53,787 nucleotides of DNA, taken from NCBI GenBank assembly GCA_964468655.1, contig CAYXUG010000006.1:1-53787 (forward strand), in the 5' to 3' direction. The notes beneath the pieces are model-generated. The model was not told the DNA's origin. It ran no database searches and saw only the letters and a program-made list of their open reading frames with translations. How positions within the stretch are numbered: position 1 is the first letter of the stretch; each line of letters starts with the position of its first letter. Positions 42,582 to 51,837 of the stretch are shown here, in pieces. The stretch comes from CAYXUG01 sp964468655 (lineage in GTDB: Bacteria > Fidelibacterota > Marinisomatia > Marinisomatales > CAYXUG01). The position numbers and the translations under genes were made by a program.

Positions 42582-43058
42582 ATGGGGAAAGAAACCATTT
42601 ATGATCGAGCGCTTGGTCTTGTAGAAACCCGGGGTCTTGTAGCTTCAATTGAAGCCGCAGATGCAATGGTGAAAGCAGCAAATGTGATTCTTGTGGGGAA
42701 AGAGGTAACCAAAGGTGCATTGGTGACAATTAAAATTCTGGGTGAAACAGGAGCAGTTAAAGCAAGTGTGGAGGCGGGGGCTTCAGCTGCGGAAAAAGTA
42801 GGAGAAGTGGTAAGTACACATATCATTCCAAGACCGGATAAAGCGGTTGAAGAAGTGTTTTTGGATACGGATAAAGTACCCTCTTCCACGTCGATAACTT
42901 CGAAAACCACAGCTCCATCAGATGATTTAGAAAAAATGACTGTTCATCAACTTCGACGCTATGCAAGATCTATTACAAATATAGGTATTGTCGGTCGCCA
43001 AATTTCCCGGGCTAACCGCCAGACGCTTCTCCGGGAAATTCGAAAAACACTTTCCTAA
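42582..43058 (+). CDS. BMC-H shell protein with C-terminal helical tail domain
   Basis: 158 residues. Residues 10-93 are a BMC domain closely similar to the preceding protein (LGLVETRGLVASIEAADAMV, THIIPRPDKA). A Ser/Thr-rich linker (about 94-118) leads to a basic helical domain (119-157) with MTVHQLRRYARSITNIGIVG and ANRQTLLREI. The latter resembles Rho-N/SAP-like helix-extended-loop-helix folds that bind nucleic acid or protein. EutK has a different C-terminal nucleic-acid-like domain, so a tailed shell protein has a precedent. The tail may tether cargo or position the compartment; inference. Confidence 0.9.
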   Translation: MGKETIYDRALGLVETRGLVASIEAADAMVKAANVILVGKEVTKGALVTIKILGETGAVKASVEAGASAAEKVGEVVSTHIIPRPDKAVEEVFLDTDKVPSSTSITSKTTAPSDDLEKMTVHQLRRYARSITNIGIVGRQISRANRQTLLREIRKTLS

Positions 43059-43159
43059 ACCAGTTTTCTCTCAAACTTTAGTTCTTTTATATTAACTTTC
43101 GTTTCAATAATTGTGTCTGAAATCTGGAACAGATTATTTTTTGATTTGTTGTTAAAAGT

Positions 43160-46100
43160 ATGAAAAGATTAAATCTAATCTATTTATTGGTCCTGATTCC
43201 TTTTAGTCTGCCCTTTTTAACCGGACAGTCATTCGGGAAAAATAAAGTGCAATACCACGATTTTAACTGGTCATTTATCCAATCCCCCCATTTCGATATT
43301 TATTACTACGGGGACGGTTTGGCTCTTGCTGAGTTTACTTCGGAAAATTCAGAAATAGCTTACAATCAGATTTCTCAGATTCTGAATTGGGAATTACGGA
43401 AGCGCGTATCAATTATTGTTTATAATTCCCACAAGGATTTTCAGCAGACTAATGTCACTTATGAATATATGCCGGAGGGAGTTGGCGGGGTAACCGAGTT
43501 ATTTAAAAACAGAGTTGTATTGCCTTTTGAGGGCTCGTATGAGCAACTTAGGCACGTTATTCACCATGAGTTGGTTCACGCTATGATCAATGATATGATT
43601 TATGGCGGGTCGGTTCAAAGTCTGATATCAAATAGAATCAAGGTAAGAATACCTCTCTGGATGAATGAAGGATTAGCCGAATATTTATCTATGGAATGGG
43701 ATACTCAGGCGGATATGATTATGAGGGATATTTCAGTCCATGACCATATTCCCCAAATAAGAAATCTGGATTATTATCTGGCTTACAAAGGAGGGCAGTC
43801 CGTTTGGAGGTTTATTGCTGAAAAATATGGAAAAGAAAAAATAGGTGAAATCTTTTGGCAGGTTAAAAGAAAGCAGGATCTTGAAAGGGGATTAAAAAGT
43901 GCATTGGGTATGGACTTTGAAGATTTATCAAAGCAATGGGAAAAATATTTGAAGAAGGAATATTGGCCGGATGTGGCTGGAAGGGAAGAGTTGGAAGATA
44001 TTGCTCATCGAATTACCGATCATGATGAGTTGAATAATTATTTCAATATAGCTCCATCTATCTCGCCGGATGGAAGTAAACTTGCTATTCTGACGGATAG
44101 AAATGGTTATGCAGATATTTTCCTGATTTCATCTGTCGATGGGAAGGAAATTAAAAAACTAGTTAAAGGGAACAGGACTCCCGACCTTGAGGAATTAAAA
44201 TGGCTTCAACCGGGGATTACCTGGTCACCCAGTGGGAAAAGAATTGCGTTTGCTGCAAAAGCAGGGGACTTGGATGCATTATTTATATTGAACGTGAAGA
44301 CTAAGAGAAGAATAAAAATACCATTTGATCTTGATGGAATTTTTACAGCGGCGTGGAGTCCTAAAGGAAATGAAATTTTATTCGTCGGCAATAAGAATGG
44401 TTCAAGCGATATCTATCTATATAACATTAAGAACAAAAAATTAATCAATTTAACCAATGATGTGTTTTCAGACAGTGAGCCGTCCTGGTCCTCAGATGGA
44501 AGGAAAATTGTATTTGTATCCGATAGGGGAAATCAGTTGGAAGCTCCAACCGGATTCAAAATGCATAAGCACGATTTCAGGCAGAACGATGTTTATATTT
44601 ATGATTTGGATAAAAAAGTTATCAGCAGGGTAACAAATACACCTTACAATGAAAATTATCCTGTATGGTCGAAGTCCGAAAATCTGTTGGCATATACCTC
44701 AGATAGAAATGGTGTATGGAATATTTATATCCATGATTTTGACCAAAAAGAAGTAAAATCAATTACGAATGTTTTAACAGGCGCATTTCAATTGAGTTGG
44801 ACGCAGGATAATCAAAAACTTTATTTTGCAGGGTATTCCGATGTTGGGTGGGATGTTTATTCAATCACCTTCCCAATGGATCTTGTTGAAAAAGAGGTAG
44901 AGAAAACCAATTATGTTCAGCATACGGAAGAAAGAGGAGAATATGATCATTTTGGTGTTAAAGAAATCCATTATTCACGAGAGAAAATAGAATATTCTTC
45001 TTCCCACTATACCAGATACATTTTTGCGCCAGGGTATGAATACTATAATGATCAATTGGTTGATTCAACATATAATCTTCCTGCGGAACCGCTCGCAATA
45101 GATGATTATAAGAATGAAGATGGATCATACCGGACTTACCCTTACCGTACCCGTTTCACTCTGGATTACGTGAACGGACAGGCAAGCTTCAGCAATATGT
45201 TCGGATACAACGGGTCTGCTCTCTTTTTGTTCAGTGATATAATGGGAGACCATCGAATTTTTCTTGGGACTGAACTTGTGATTACATTAAAAGACAGTGA
45301 TTATTTTTTACGATATGATTATTTGAAAAGAAGAAATGATTTTTCATTATTACTTTACCATACCGCAAATCACATAGGAAATATTAATGTAATTGACCGT
45401 ATCCGCCATTTGGCAATAAATGGGACAGTCTCACATCCATTAAGCAGATTTCAGCGTATCGATTTTGGGTTATCAAGTCACATTGTTAATTATGAAAGAT
45501 TTGAAAGAGACCCACAAAACCAATATGAGACTACGGAGGATGAAAGCCTGCAGTTACCATCTCTTCAATTTAATTGGGTGATTGATAACAGCACCTGGGG
45601 GTTTACCGCTCCTGCGGATGGCTGGCGGTCAAATGTGCAGTATTATCAAAGTTTAGGTTTCTATGGAGATAAATTAGATTTTAAAACGATTACTATTGAT
45701 ACAAGAAAATATTTTAGAATATCAGATTTTTATTCACTGACCTTCCGATTATTTGGAGGACACAGCTTTGGAAAAGACCCACAGAAATTCTTTTTAGGGG
45801 GAACAGATAACTGGCTCTTTGGTTCGGGTTATACAAATGGTGTAAGAGATAATACCCGATTTAATAATGATGAATACGAGGATATATTTGGGAATGATAC
45901 AAGTGATGTCGATTTAAAAAACCTGTATTTCTCAATTTTTACAATGCCTGTTAGAGGAACAAGGTACATGGAACGATCAGGAACCAATGTAGCTCTTGCC
46001 AATGTTGAGTTTCATTTCCCATTCGTGAATTATCTATCTCTTGGATTTCCCTTAAAAATGATTTTTGCCAATATCCGGGGTGTTGCTTTTTTTGATGTGG

Positions 46101-46297
46101 GCGCAGCTTGGGATGAAAAATTACAAGTTTACACAGAGGACGGTCCTAAGCAGTATAAAGATCTCATTGGAGGTTTCGGTTTGGGTATGCGAATCAATTT
46201 TGGTTATTTCATTTTAAAAATTGATACTGCATGGGACTACATGGTTGGGAGATCATCAAAACCGCAATACTATTTTTCTATGGGTTTGGATCTCTAA
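43160..46297 (+). CDS. Peptidase MA-like / TolB propeller / outer-membrane beta-barrel fusion
   Basis: 1045 residues with a signal peptide. Residues about 30-265 are a gluzincin-type metallopeptidase domain with HHELVH (His136, Glu137, His140) and the third ligand in MNEGLAEYLS (about 171-174). Residues about 285-590 contain TolB/WD40-like blades (PSISPDGSKLAILTDRNGYA, PSWSSDGRKIVFVSDRGN). From about 645 to the end the pattern is an outer-membrane beta-barrel related to BamA/surface antigens, with FGGHSFG, FFLGGTDNWLFGSG and a final YYFSMGLDL. It is therefore predicted to sit in the outer membrane with a periplasmic propeller and peptidase. Substrate unknown. Confidence 0.82.
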   Translation: MKRLNLIYLLVLIPFSLPFLTGQSFGKNKVQYHDFNWSFIQSPHFDIYYYGDGLALAEFTSENSEIAYNQISQILNWELRKRVSIIVYNSHKDFQQTNVTYEYMPEGVGGVTELFKNRVVLPFEGSYEQLRHVIHHELVHAMINDMIYGGSVQSLISNRIKVRIPLWMNEGLAEYLSMEWDTQADMIMRDISVHDHIPQIRNLDYYLAYKGGQSVWRFIAEKYGKEKIGEIFWQVKRKQDLERGLKSALGMDFEDLSKQWEKYLKKEYWPDVAGREELEDIAHRITDHDELNNYFNIAPSISPDGSKLAILTDRNGYADIFLISSVDGKEIKKLVKGNRTPDLEELKWLQPGITWSPSGKRIAFAAKAGDLDALFILNVKTKRRIKIPFDLDGIFTAAWSPKGNEILFVGNKNGSSDIYLYNIKNKKLINLTNDVFSDSEPSWSSDGRKIVFVSDRGNQLEAPTGFKMHKHDFRQNDVYIYDLDKKVISRVTNTPYNENYPVWSKSENLLAYTSDRNGVWNIYIHDFDQKEVKSITNVLTGAFQLSWTQDNQKLYFAGYSDVGWDVYSITFPMDLVEKEVEKTNYVQHTEERGEYDHFGVKEIHYSREKIEYSSSHYTRYIFAPGYEYYNDQLVDSTYNLPAEPLAIDDYKNEDGSYRTYPYRTRFTLDYVNGQASFSNMFGYNGSALFLFSDIMGDHRIFLGTELVITLKDSDYFLRYDYLKRRNDFSLLLYHTANHIGNINVIDRIRHLAINGTVSHPLSRFQRIDFGLSSHIVNYERFERDPQNQYETTEDESLQLPSLQFNWVIDNSTWGFTAPADGWRSNVQYYQSLGFYGDKLDFKTITIDTRKYFRISDFYSLTFRLFGGHSFGKDPQKFFLGGTDNWLFGSGYTNGVRDNTRFNNDEYEDIFGNDTSDVDLKNLYFSIFTMPVRGTRYMERSGTNVALANVEFHFPFVNYLSLGFPLKMIFANIRGVAFFDVGAAWDEKLQVYTEDGPKQYKDLIGGFGLGMRINFGYFILKIDTAWDYMVGRSSKPQYYFSMGLDL

Positions 46298-46380
46298 TTA
46301 TTGGTTCACTCCTTTTTTCAATAAGTTTTCTTTCCCCTTGATTTTAGCCGGCAACTTGGTGAATTTTATTCCATTCACCC

Positions 46381-47730
46381 ATGACTAAGACATCAACTAC
46401 AACCGATTTTCTATGTTCTCAGTGCGGGAATGATTTTCCCAAGTGGCACGGAAAATGCCCAGCCTGCGGGGAGTGGGGATCACTAAAGGAATTTACCGCC
46501 CCTAAGAAAAAGAGAAGAGTTTCTGTCCCATATCGAAAATCAACACCACTGAGTGAAGTGCTCTATAAAAAGGATTCCAAGCAGTTTCATTCCAACATTC
46601 GAGAGGTGGACAGAACTTTAGGCGGTGGAATTTTATCCGGTTCAGTAATTTTGTTGGGTGGTAGTCCGGGAATCGGAAAATCAACTCTAGCTTTACAGAT
46701 TGCATCCGGTATCAATTCAAAGGTTCTCTACGTATCCGCTGAGGAAAATGAGGAACAGATTTTTCTAAGGGTTGAAAGAATTGGCACTGATTCTGATAAA
46801 TTGGTTTTAACCAATGAAAACCGCCTTGGAGGAATTGCTGAACAGGTGGGATTGGTAAAACCGGAATTCATTATCATTGATTCAATTCAAACAATATATG
46901 AAGAATCGCTGGACAGTCTTCCCGGTTCTGTGGGACAGATTCGCGAATGTGGTCAGCAGATTCTGGAACTATGCAAAACAAGAAATATATCATCACTTTT
47001 AATTGGGCATGTAACCAAAGAAGGGGTTATCGCAGGGCCGAGAATGCTTGAACACATGGTGGATACCGTCATGTATTTGGAAGGTGAATCCAATTACGAC
47101 TATAGAATTTTACGTGTGGTAAAGAACCGCTTTGGACCGACCCACGAGGTGGGCATATTTGAAATGACTTCCACAGGACTAAGTGAAGTTGAAAATCCTT
47201 CAGCCATGTTTTTAGAAGATGATTACAGCGCTGTTCCGGGATCAACTGTTGTTCCGGTGGTTGAAGGCAGCCGTCCAATTTTTGTTGAGGTTCAGTCGCT
47301 GGTAACCAATGCAAATTACGGATCACCTCAAAGAAATGTGACAGGATTTGACTCAAGACGATTAAATATGCTCCTGGCAGTTTTGGAGAAGCGGTTGGGA
47401 TTTACCATGGGAACCCGGGATGTTTTTATCAATACAGTCGGTGGTGTTCGAATCATTGAACCGGCAGCGGATTTGGCAGTTATTACTTCCATTGCTTCGA
47501 GTCATAAAGACATTCCTGTTCAACGGGGTACAATTCTGCTGGGTGAAGTGGGACTTGGAGGAGAAATTAGAAAAATTCCCCATTTGGAAAAACGGTTGAC
47601 CGAGGCGACTCAACTCGGTTTCCTTGAGGCGGTTGTACCGGAAGCGAGTAAAAGTTCATTGAGGAAAGTAAAGGGAATCAAAATTTCCGGTGCTGCTTCT
47701 GTGAAGGATGTTTTTGAAATGATTTTTTAA
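46381..47730 (+). CDS. radA: DNA repair protein RadA
   Basis: Branch-migration ATPase aiding recombination. 449 residues: zinc finger with Cys12, Cys15, Cys26, Cys29, Walker A GGSPGIGKST (93-102), the RadA-specific KNRFG motif in VVKNRFGPTHEVG, and a Lon-protease-like C-terminal domain with VGLGGEIRKI. Length and order match the family. Confidence 0.96.
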   Translation: MTKTSTTTDFLCSQCGNDFPKWHGKCPACGEWGSLKEFTAPKKKRRVSVPYRKSTPLSEVLYKKDSKQFHSNIREVDRTLGGGILSGSVILLGGSPGIGKSTLALQIASGINSKVLYVSAEENEEQIFLRVERIGTDSDKLVLTNENRLGGIAEQVGLVKPEFIIIDSIQTIYEESLDSLPGSVGQIRECGQQILELCKTRNISSLLIGHVTKEGVIAGPRMLEHMVDTVMYLEGESNYDYRILRVVKNRFGPTHEVGIFEMTSTGLSEVENPSAMFLEDDYSAVPGSTVVPVVEGSRPIFVEVQSLVTNANYGSPQRNVTGFDSRRLNMLLAVLEKRLGFTMGTRDVFINTVGGVRIIEPAADLAVITSIASSHKDIPVQRGTILLGEVGLGGEIRKIPHLEKRLTEATQLGFLEAVVPEASKSSLRKVKGIKISGAASVKDVFEMIF

Positions 47731-47767
47731 TTCTGCTTGATTCTAAATTTCAGTTGTTTGGTTTTTA

Positions 47768-48889
47768 ATGAGTTTTAAATTAACCTCATCTGATCAAAAC
47801 ACACCGGCACGCACAGGCATTCTTGCAACTTCCCGGGGTGAAATTGAAACGCCTGTTTTTATGCCAATCGGTACCTATGGCGCAGTTAAAACATTATCTC
47901 CTGAAGATTTAAAAACAGCAAATGCTTCAATCATTTTAGGGAATACCTACCATCTGCTGATTCGTCCGGGGTTGGATGTAATTCGGGAAGCCGGAGGTCT
48001 TCACAATTTTGTTTCATGGGATAAACCGATCCTAACCGACAGTGGTGGGTTCCAGGTATTTTCACTGGCGCAATTGAGAAAAATCACCGATGAGGGGGTC
48101 GTATTTAAATCTTCTCTGGATGGAACAGAATTTAATATGACGCCGGAGAAATCCATGGAAATTCAGCTGACTCTGGGAAGCGATATCATCATGGCGTTTG
48201 ATGAATGTCCCCCCGGTGATGCAAGCAAAAAAGAAATAAAAAAAGCCGTGGAACGAACTTCCCGGTGGATGAAGCAGAGTTTTGATTTTGTGAAAGTTGA
48301 AACGGAGAAACTAGAAACAGATCAAATGCTTTTTCCGATTGTTCAGGGAGGTGTGGATAAAGATTTAAGAAAACAAAGCGTTGAAGCGTTGGCACCATTT
48401 ATCAATTCCGGTGTGGCGGTAGGAGGTCTTGCTGTGGGGGAAGAGAAATCAGCCATGTTTGATACCCTGGAAATTATGAATAAACTGCTGCCGGTAAACA
48501 GTGCCCGATATCTCATGGGTGTGGGAAAACCGGCTGATATTGTAAAAGCAGTTTCATCGGGGATGGATATGTTCGATTGTGTAATTCCTACCCGTAACGG
48601 CAGGAATGGGCAATTTTTCACATGGCGTGGGAAAATCAATATCTTTAATGAAAAGTATAAAACCGATTTTTCACCTGTGGTTGAAAATTGCGTCTGCTAT
48701 GGATGCAGAACGTTTAGTCGTGCTTATCTCAGGCACCTTTTTAAAATGAATGAAATTCTGGGAATGAGAATGGCTTCACTTCATAATGTGACGTTTTATT
48801 TATCTATCATGGAGAGAATACGGAAAGAGATAAAGTCAGGTAATTATAAAGATTGGTCAAAACAGTTTTTGGAGAATGAAGATGGATAA
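47768..48889 (+). CDS. tgt: Queuine tRNA-ribosyltransferase
   Basis: Exchanges guanine 34 for preQ1 in tRNAs with GUN anticodons. 373 residues. General-base Asp91 lies in TDSGGFQVFSL, the nucleophile Asp in MFDCVIPTRNGRNG (about 268), QGGVDKDLR binds substrate, and the zinc site is CVCYGC plus the His in LHNV. Typical length. It is followed by an overlapping M48 peptidase gene. Confidence 0.97.
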   Translation: MSFKLTSSDQNTPARTGILATSRGEIETPVFMPIGTYGAVKTLSPEDLKTANASIILGNTYHLLIRPGLDVIREAGGLHNFVSWDKPILTDSGGFQVFSLAQLRKITDEGVVFKSSLDGTEFNMTPEKSMEIQLTLGSDIIMAFDECPPGDASKKEIKKAVERTSRWMKQSFDFVKVETEKLETDQMLFPIVQGGVDKDLRKQSVEALAPFINSGVAVGGLAVGEEKSAMFDTLEIMNKLLPVNSARYLMGVGKPADIVKAVSSGMDMFDCVIPTRNGRNGQFFTWRGKINIFNEKYKTDFSPVVENCVCYGCRTFSRAYLRHLFKMNEILGMRMASLHNVTFYLSIMERIRKEIKSGNYKDWSKQFLENEDG

Positions 48890-49982
48890 AACAGATGCAA
48901 AAAAATATAACAATACCAAATTGATATTGGGACTGACTTCCACATTTTCCGGATGGTTGTTTCTTTGGATTACCGTTAAAACCGGTTTTACAGGGTATGC
49001 AGAATCTTTGGCATTTTCGCAAGTGTCGTCATCATATTTAGCGCTTTTGATTTTTGGTACAATCCTTGGAATCATTGAGACGTGCTTGTTTTTTCCGCTC
49101 GGGTTTTACAATGACTACATTCTAAAGCATAAATATGAACTCTCAAACCACACTCTGAAAAGTTATTTCTGGGAGAAGTGCAAGGGAATATTAGTGGGAA
49201 TGATTATTGGCGTTCCGGTTGTATTGGTATTGTATTATCTGCTTCGGTTGTATGATGAAGGTTGGTGGCTGCCTGTAGGTATTTTCATGTTTTTGGTTTC
49301 TGTTGTCATCGGACGGTTGGCACCAACGCTCATCTTTCCGTTGTTTTACAAATTCATCCCCATTGAAAATGAAGAAGTGAAAAATAGGATAATTGAAAGG
49401 TGTGAGGAAGCGGGAATGAAAGTGGAAGGCGTTTATCAGTTTGATATGAGCAAGTCCACTAAAAAAGCAAATGCCGCATTTACTGGATTGGGAAAATCAA
49501 AACGGGTAATTATCGGGGATACACTACTGGACAATTTTGAGTTGGATGAAATTGATGCTGTACTGGCTCATGAACTGGGGCATTTCAAATTGAAACACAT
49601 CTGGAAAATGATGGCTTTAGGTACCAGCATCACATTTGCCGGGCTGTATTTGGTTTCTGTTTTGTATTCAGGATGGATTGACGAATTTGGATTTAATTCA
49701 ATTTCTCAATTGGCGGCGCTTCCCCTTTTAGGGCTTTTGTTTGGTATTTATGGATTTGTTTCCGGTCCCATTCAGAATTTCATCAGCAGAAAACACGAAA
49801 GAGATGCGGACAAATTTTCTGTTGAAATGGTGGGGAATCCCGGAAATATGGTGAGTGCGTTAGAAAAACTTGCAGATCAAAACCTCGCTGACCGCGAACC
49901 GCATCCAATGGTGGAATTTCTGTTCCACAGTCATCCATCCATAAAAAACAGGATAGATGAACTGAATAAGTTATCCGCTTAA
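48882..49982 (+). CDS. M48 family membrane metalloprotease (Ste24/CAAX-type)
   Basis: 366 residues. Several membrane helices (about 12-35, 50-72, 103-122, 130-150, 250-300) surround the zinc motif HELGH (230-234); the third ligand is the Glu in KHERDADKF. The organisation matches Ste24-like proteases with the N-terminal M48_N domain. The ATG at 48882 is preferred over 48876 because GGAG then has a 7-base spacing. It overlaps tgt by 8 bases. In bacteria its substrates are unknown; membrane protein quality control is plausible. Confidence 0.92.
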   Translation: MDKTDAKKYNNTKLILGLTSTFSGWLFLWITVKTGFTGYAESLAFSQVSSSYLALLIFGTILGIIETCLFFPLGFYNDYILKHKYELSNHTLKSYFWEKCKGILVGMIIGVPVVLVLYYLLRLYDEGWWLPVGIFMFLVSVVIGRLAPTLIFPLFYKFIPIENEEVKNRIIERCEEAGMKVEGVYQFDMSKSTKKANAAFTGLGKSKRVIIGDTLLDNFELDEIDAVLAHELGHFKLKHIWKMMALGTSITFAGLYLVSVLYSGWIDEFGFNSISQLAALPLLGLLFGIYGFVSGPIQNFISRKHERDADKFSVEMVGNPGNMVSALEKLADQNLADREPHPMVEFLFHSHPSIKNRIDELNKLSA

Positions 49983-49985
49983 ATT

Positions 49986-51179
49986 TTATTTTGTAATAAG
50001 ATAGTAACTTAAAATATCACCCTCACGGACTGAATAGCCCACTAATCCTGTTTTGAACCAGCCGTCTTGATGCATCTCTTTTTCAGCGGACTCATCATTC
50101 ACAAACCCCTGCATCACACTGTGCCCGCGGATGACGATTTCTCCCACTTCATTTTCCGGAAGTGAATTGCCGGCACCATCGTGAATGTCTAATTCATTGG
50201 AACGAAGTGATGATCCTATTGTAATTGCCTGTTGTGATTGATCATACTTGAATTGCCCCAAGGTCGAAAATCCGCTCGTTTCAGAAAGACAAAGTCCCAT
50301 AAACATTTTAGATTTTAATTCAGTTGCGATTAAGTCGGAATTGATTTCCGTATTAGTGGAATTAGGGCAGACAATTTTATTCAAATGTTTTAACTGGTTC
50401 GGTCCTTGTTCAGCAGCAAATTTTGCCAATTCTGAAAAGTTGGTAAAAAGAATATGGGCATCGGTTAAATTTTTCGTGTTCGATAAGAAAACGGGTGATC
50501 CTCCATAAAGGGCTGAGTTGACAACGCCCAGAATACCGGAAACTTCCAATAATGGTAATCCGCAGAACAGAGTGGTTTCACCATCAAGTTTCAATCTGTC
50601 CGCTGTTGCCATGGCTGTAACCAGAACATTATAGTGGGACAGCAAAACGCCTTTAAGTCCTGAATCTGTTTGTTTTACGAAAATGAGTACATCATCTTCC
50701 AGTTTTGATTTTTTCCCGATTTCAAATTGGTCTGAATGATTTTTTAGTAATTCGCTGAATGGTGTATCCGTGGGAAATACAGTTTTGCAGTTAACGCTTT
50801 TCAGGAAATTTTCAGCTTTTTCGTCCGGAATATTCTCCGGCAAAACAACAGCGCCGGCTCCCACCATCCAGACAGAAAAACATTGTATCAATGAATCAAC
50901 ATCGTTTCCCAGATTAACCAAAACACGGTCACCGAATTGGGCATTATTTTCTCTTAGAAAATTAGCGGTGCGTGAAACATCTTTATAGAATTGTATGAAG
51001 GTGGTATTAATTTTTTTACCCTCTTCATCAAATGTGATTAAAAAAGTTTTATCACCCTGCCAGCGCGCCTGAGAATTGAGGAGGGAGCGAATGCTGGGAT
51101 ATGGGATCAGGATTTCTGAAGGAGGAATTCCATCAATACAGTGAGCGGGATTCACCCCGGGAATGAGTTGAGATTCCAT
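49986..51179 (-). CDS. Degenerate AMP-binding (acyl-CoA synthetase-like) protein
   Basis: 397 residues of the ANL superfamily N-terminal domain. The phosphate loop, normally like TSGTTGLPKG, reads VKQTDSGLKGVLLSH (168-182); the SETSG core motif is present (299-303); the ATP ribose motif, normally DGWxxTGD, reads DGWFKTGLVG, losing the conserved Asp. The C-terminal domain that supplies the catalytic lysine is missing. It is therefore probably unable to adenylate substrates normally. It may bind acyl-CoA or be decaying. It is 17 bases downstream of the flavin reductase-like gene. Confidence 0.78.
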   Translation of the reverse strand: MESQLIPGVNPAHCIDGIPPSEILIPYPSIRSLLNSQARWQGDKTFLITFDEEGKKINTTFIQFYKDVSRTANFLRENNAQFGDRVLVNLGNDVDSLIQCFSVWMVGAGAVVLPENIPDEKAENFLKSVNCKTVFPTDTPFSELLKNHSDQFEIGKKSKLEDDVLIFVKQTDSGLKGVLLSHYNVLVTAMATADRLKLDGETTLFCGLPLLEVSGILGVVNSALYGGSPVFLSNTKNLTDAHILFTNFSELAKFAAEQGPNQLKHLNKIVCPNSTNTEINSDLIATELKSKMFMGLCLSETSGFSTLGQFKYDQSQQAITIGSSLRSNELDIHDGAGNSLPENEVGEIVIRGHSVMQGFVNDESAEKEMHQDGWFKTGLVGYSVREGDILSYYLITK

Positions 51180-51196
51180 AATTGTTGAATTGGAAT

Positions 51197-51820
51197 TCAG
51201 TCGGAAGGTTTAATTTTCCGGACGATCTCGACACTATCTGTAACCCGTACGTAGTTGTGTCCGGAAATCCGTCCGAGGGGATTGAGTTTATCAAGGAGAA
51301 TGTGCCCGTTTTCATAGACGTCATCAGCAATGTGGAACAGTACAATGGTGCCGATGACCACAAATCCGCTGCCGGCTGAACCGTCGCCTATTTCCACAAT
51401 CCGGTTCAGTTTACATTCAAAATTGACTTTGGATTCACCCACACGCGGCGGTTTTACTTTCTCACTTGGAACAGATGTCAATCCTGATTCTTTGAACTCG
51501 TTTACGTCAGAATCAAAATCTGTGGAACAAGCGACCATTTCTTCTGCAAATTTCTCCGAAACGATGTTGACTACGAATTCTTCTGTTTCGCGGATGTTGT
51601 TAAGTGTATCTTTACTCTTTCCATCATACGCTCGCCGGGCAGGAGCGAACATGATGGTAGGCGGATTGGCGCAGACACCATTGAAGTAAGAAAATGGAGC
51701 CAGATTCGGGACGCCGTCTTTTGACAAAGTGGACACAAAAGCGATAGGCCTTGGAAGAATAGAGCCGATCATCAGTTTGTGAACATCTGAGACAGCGTTG
51801 TATTTTGGGTTAATGATCAT
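51197..51820 (-). CDS. Flavin reductase-like domain protein
   Basis: 207 residues with the FMN-binding split-barrel pattern: LMIGSILPRPIAFVSTLSKD, NLAPFSYFNGVCANPPTIMF, KDTLNNIRETEEFVVNIV and FVVIGTIVLFHI. Members reduce flavin for partner oxygenases or act as FMN-binding oxidoreductases. There is no oxygenase nearby; the downstream gene is a degenerate AMP-binding protein, so partner and role are unclear. Confidence 0.9.
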   Translation of the reverse strand: MIINPKYNAVSDVHKLMIGSILPRPIAFVSTLSKDGVPNLAPFSYFNGVCANPPTIMFAPARRAYDGKSKDTLNNIRETEEFVVNIVSEKFAEEMVACSTDFDSDVNEFKESGLTSVPSEKVKPPRVGESKVNFECKLNRIVEIGDGSAGSGFVVIGTIVLFHIADDVYENGHILLDKLNPLGRISGHNYVRVTDSVEIVRKIKPSD

Positions 51821-51837
51821 TTAACTTTTTTAGGACC

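Noticed and set aside
43059..43159. Terminator or promoter between the BMC-H genes and the peptidase-barrel gene
   Set aside because: I found no stable stem with T tract and only a poor -35/-10 pair; nothing in the gap can be supported.
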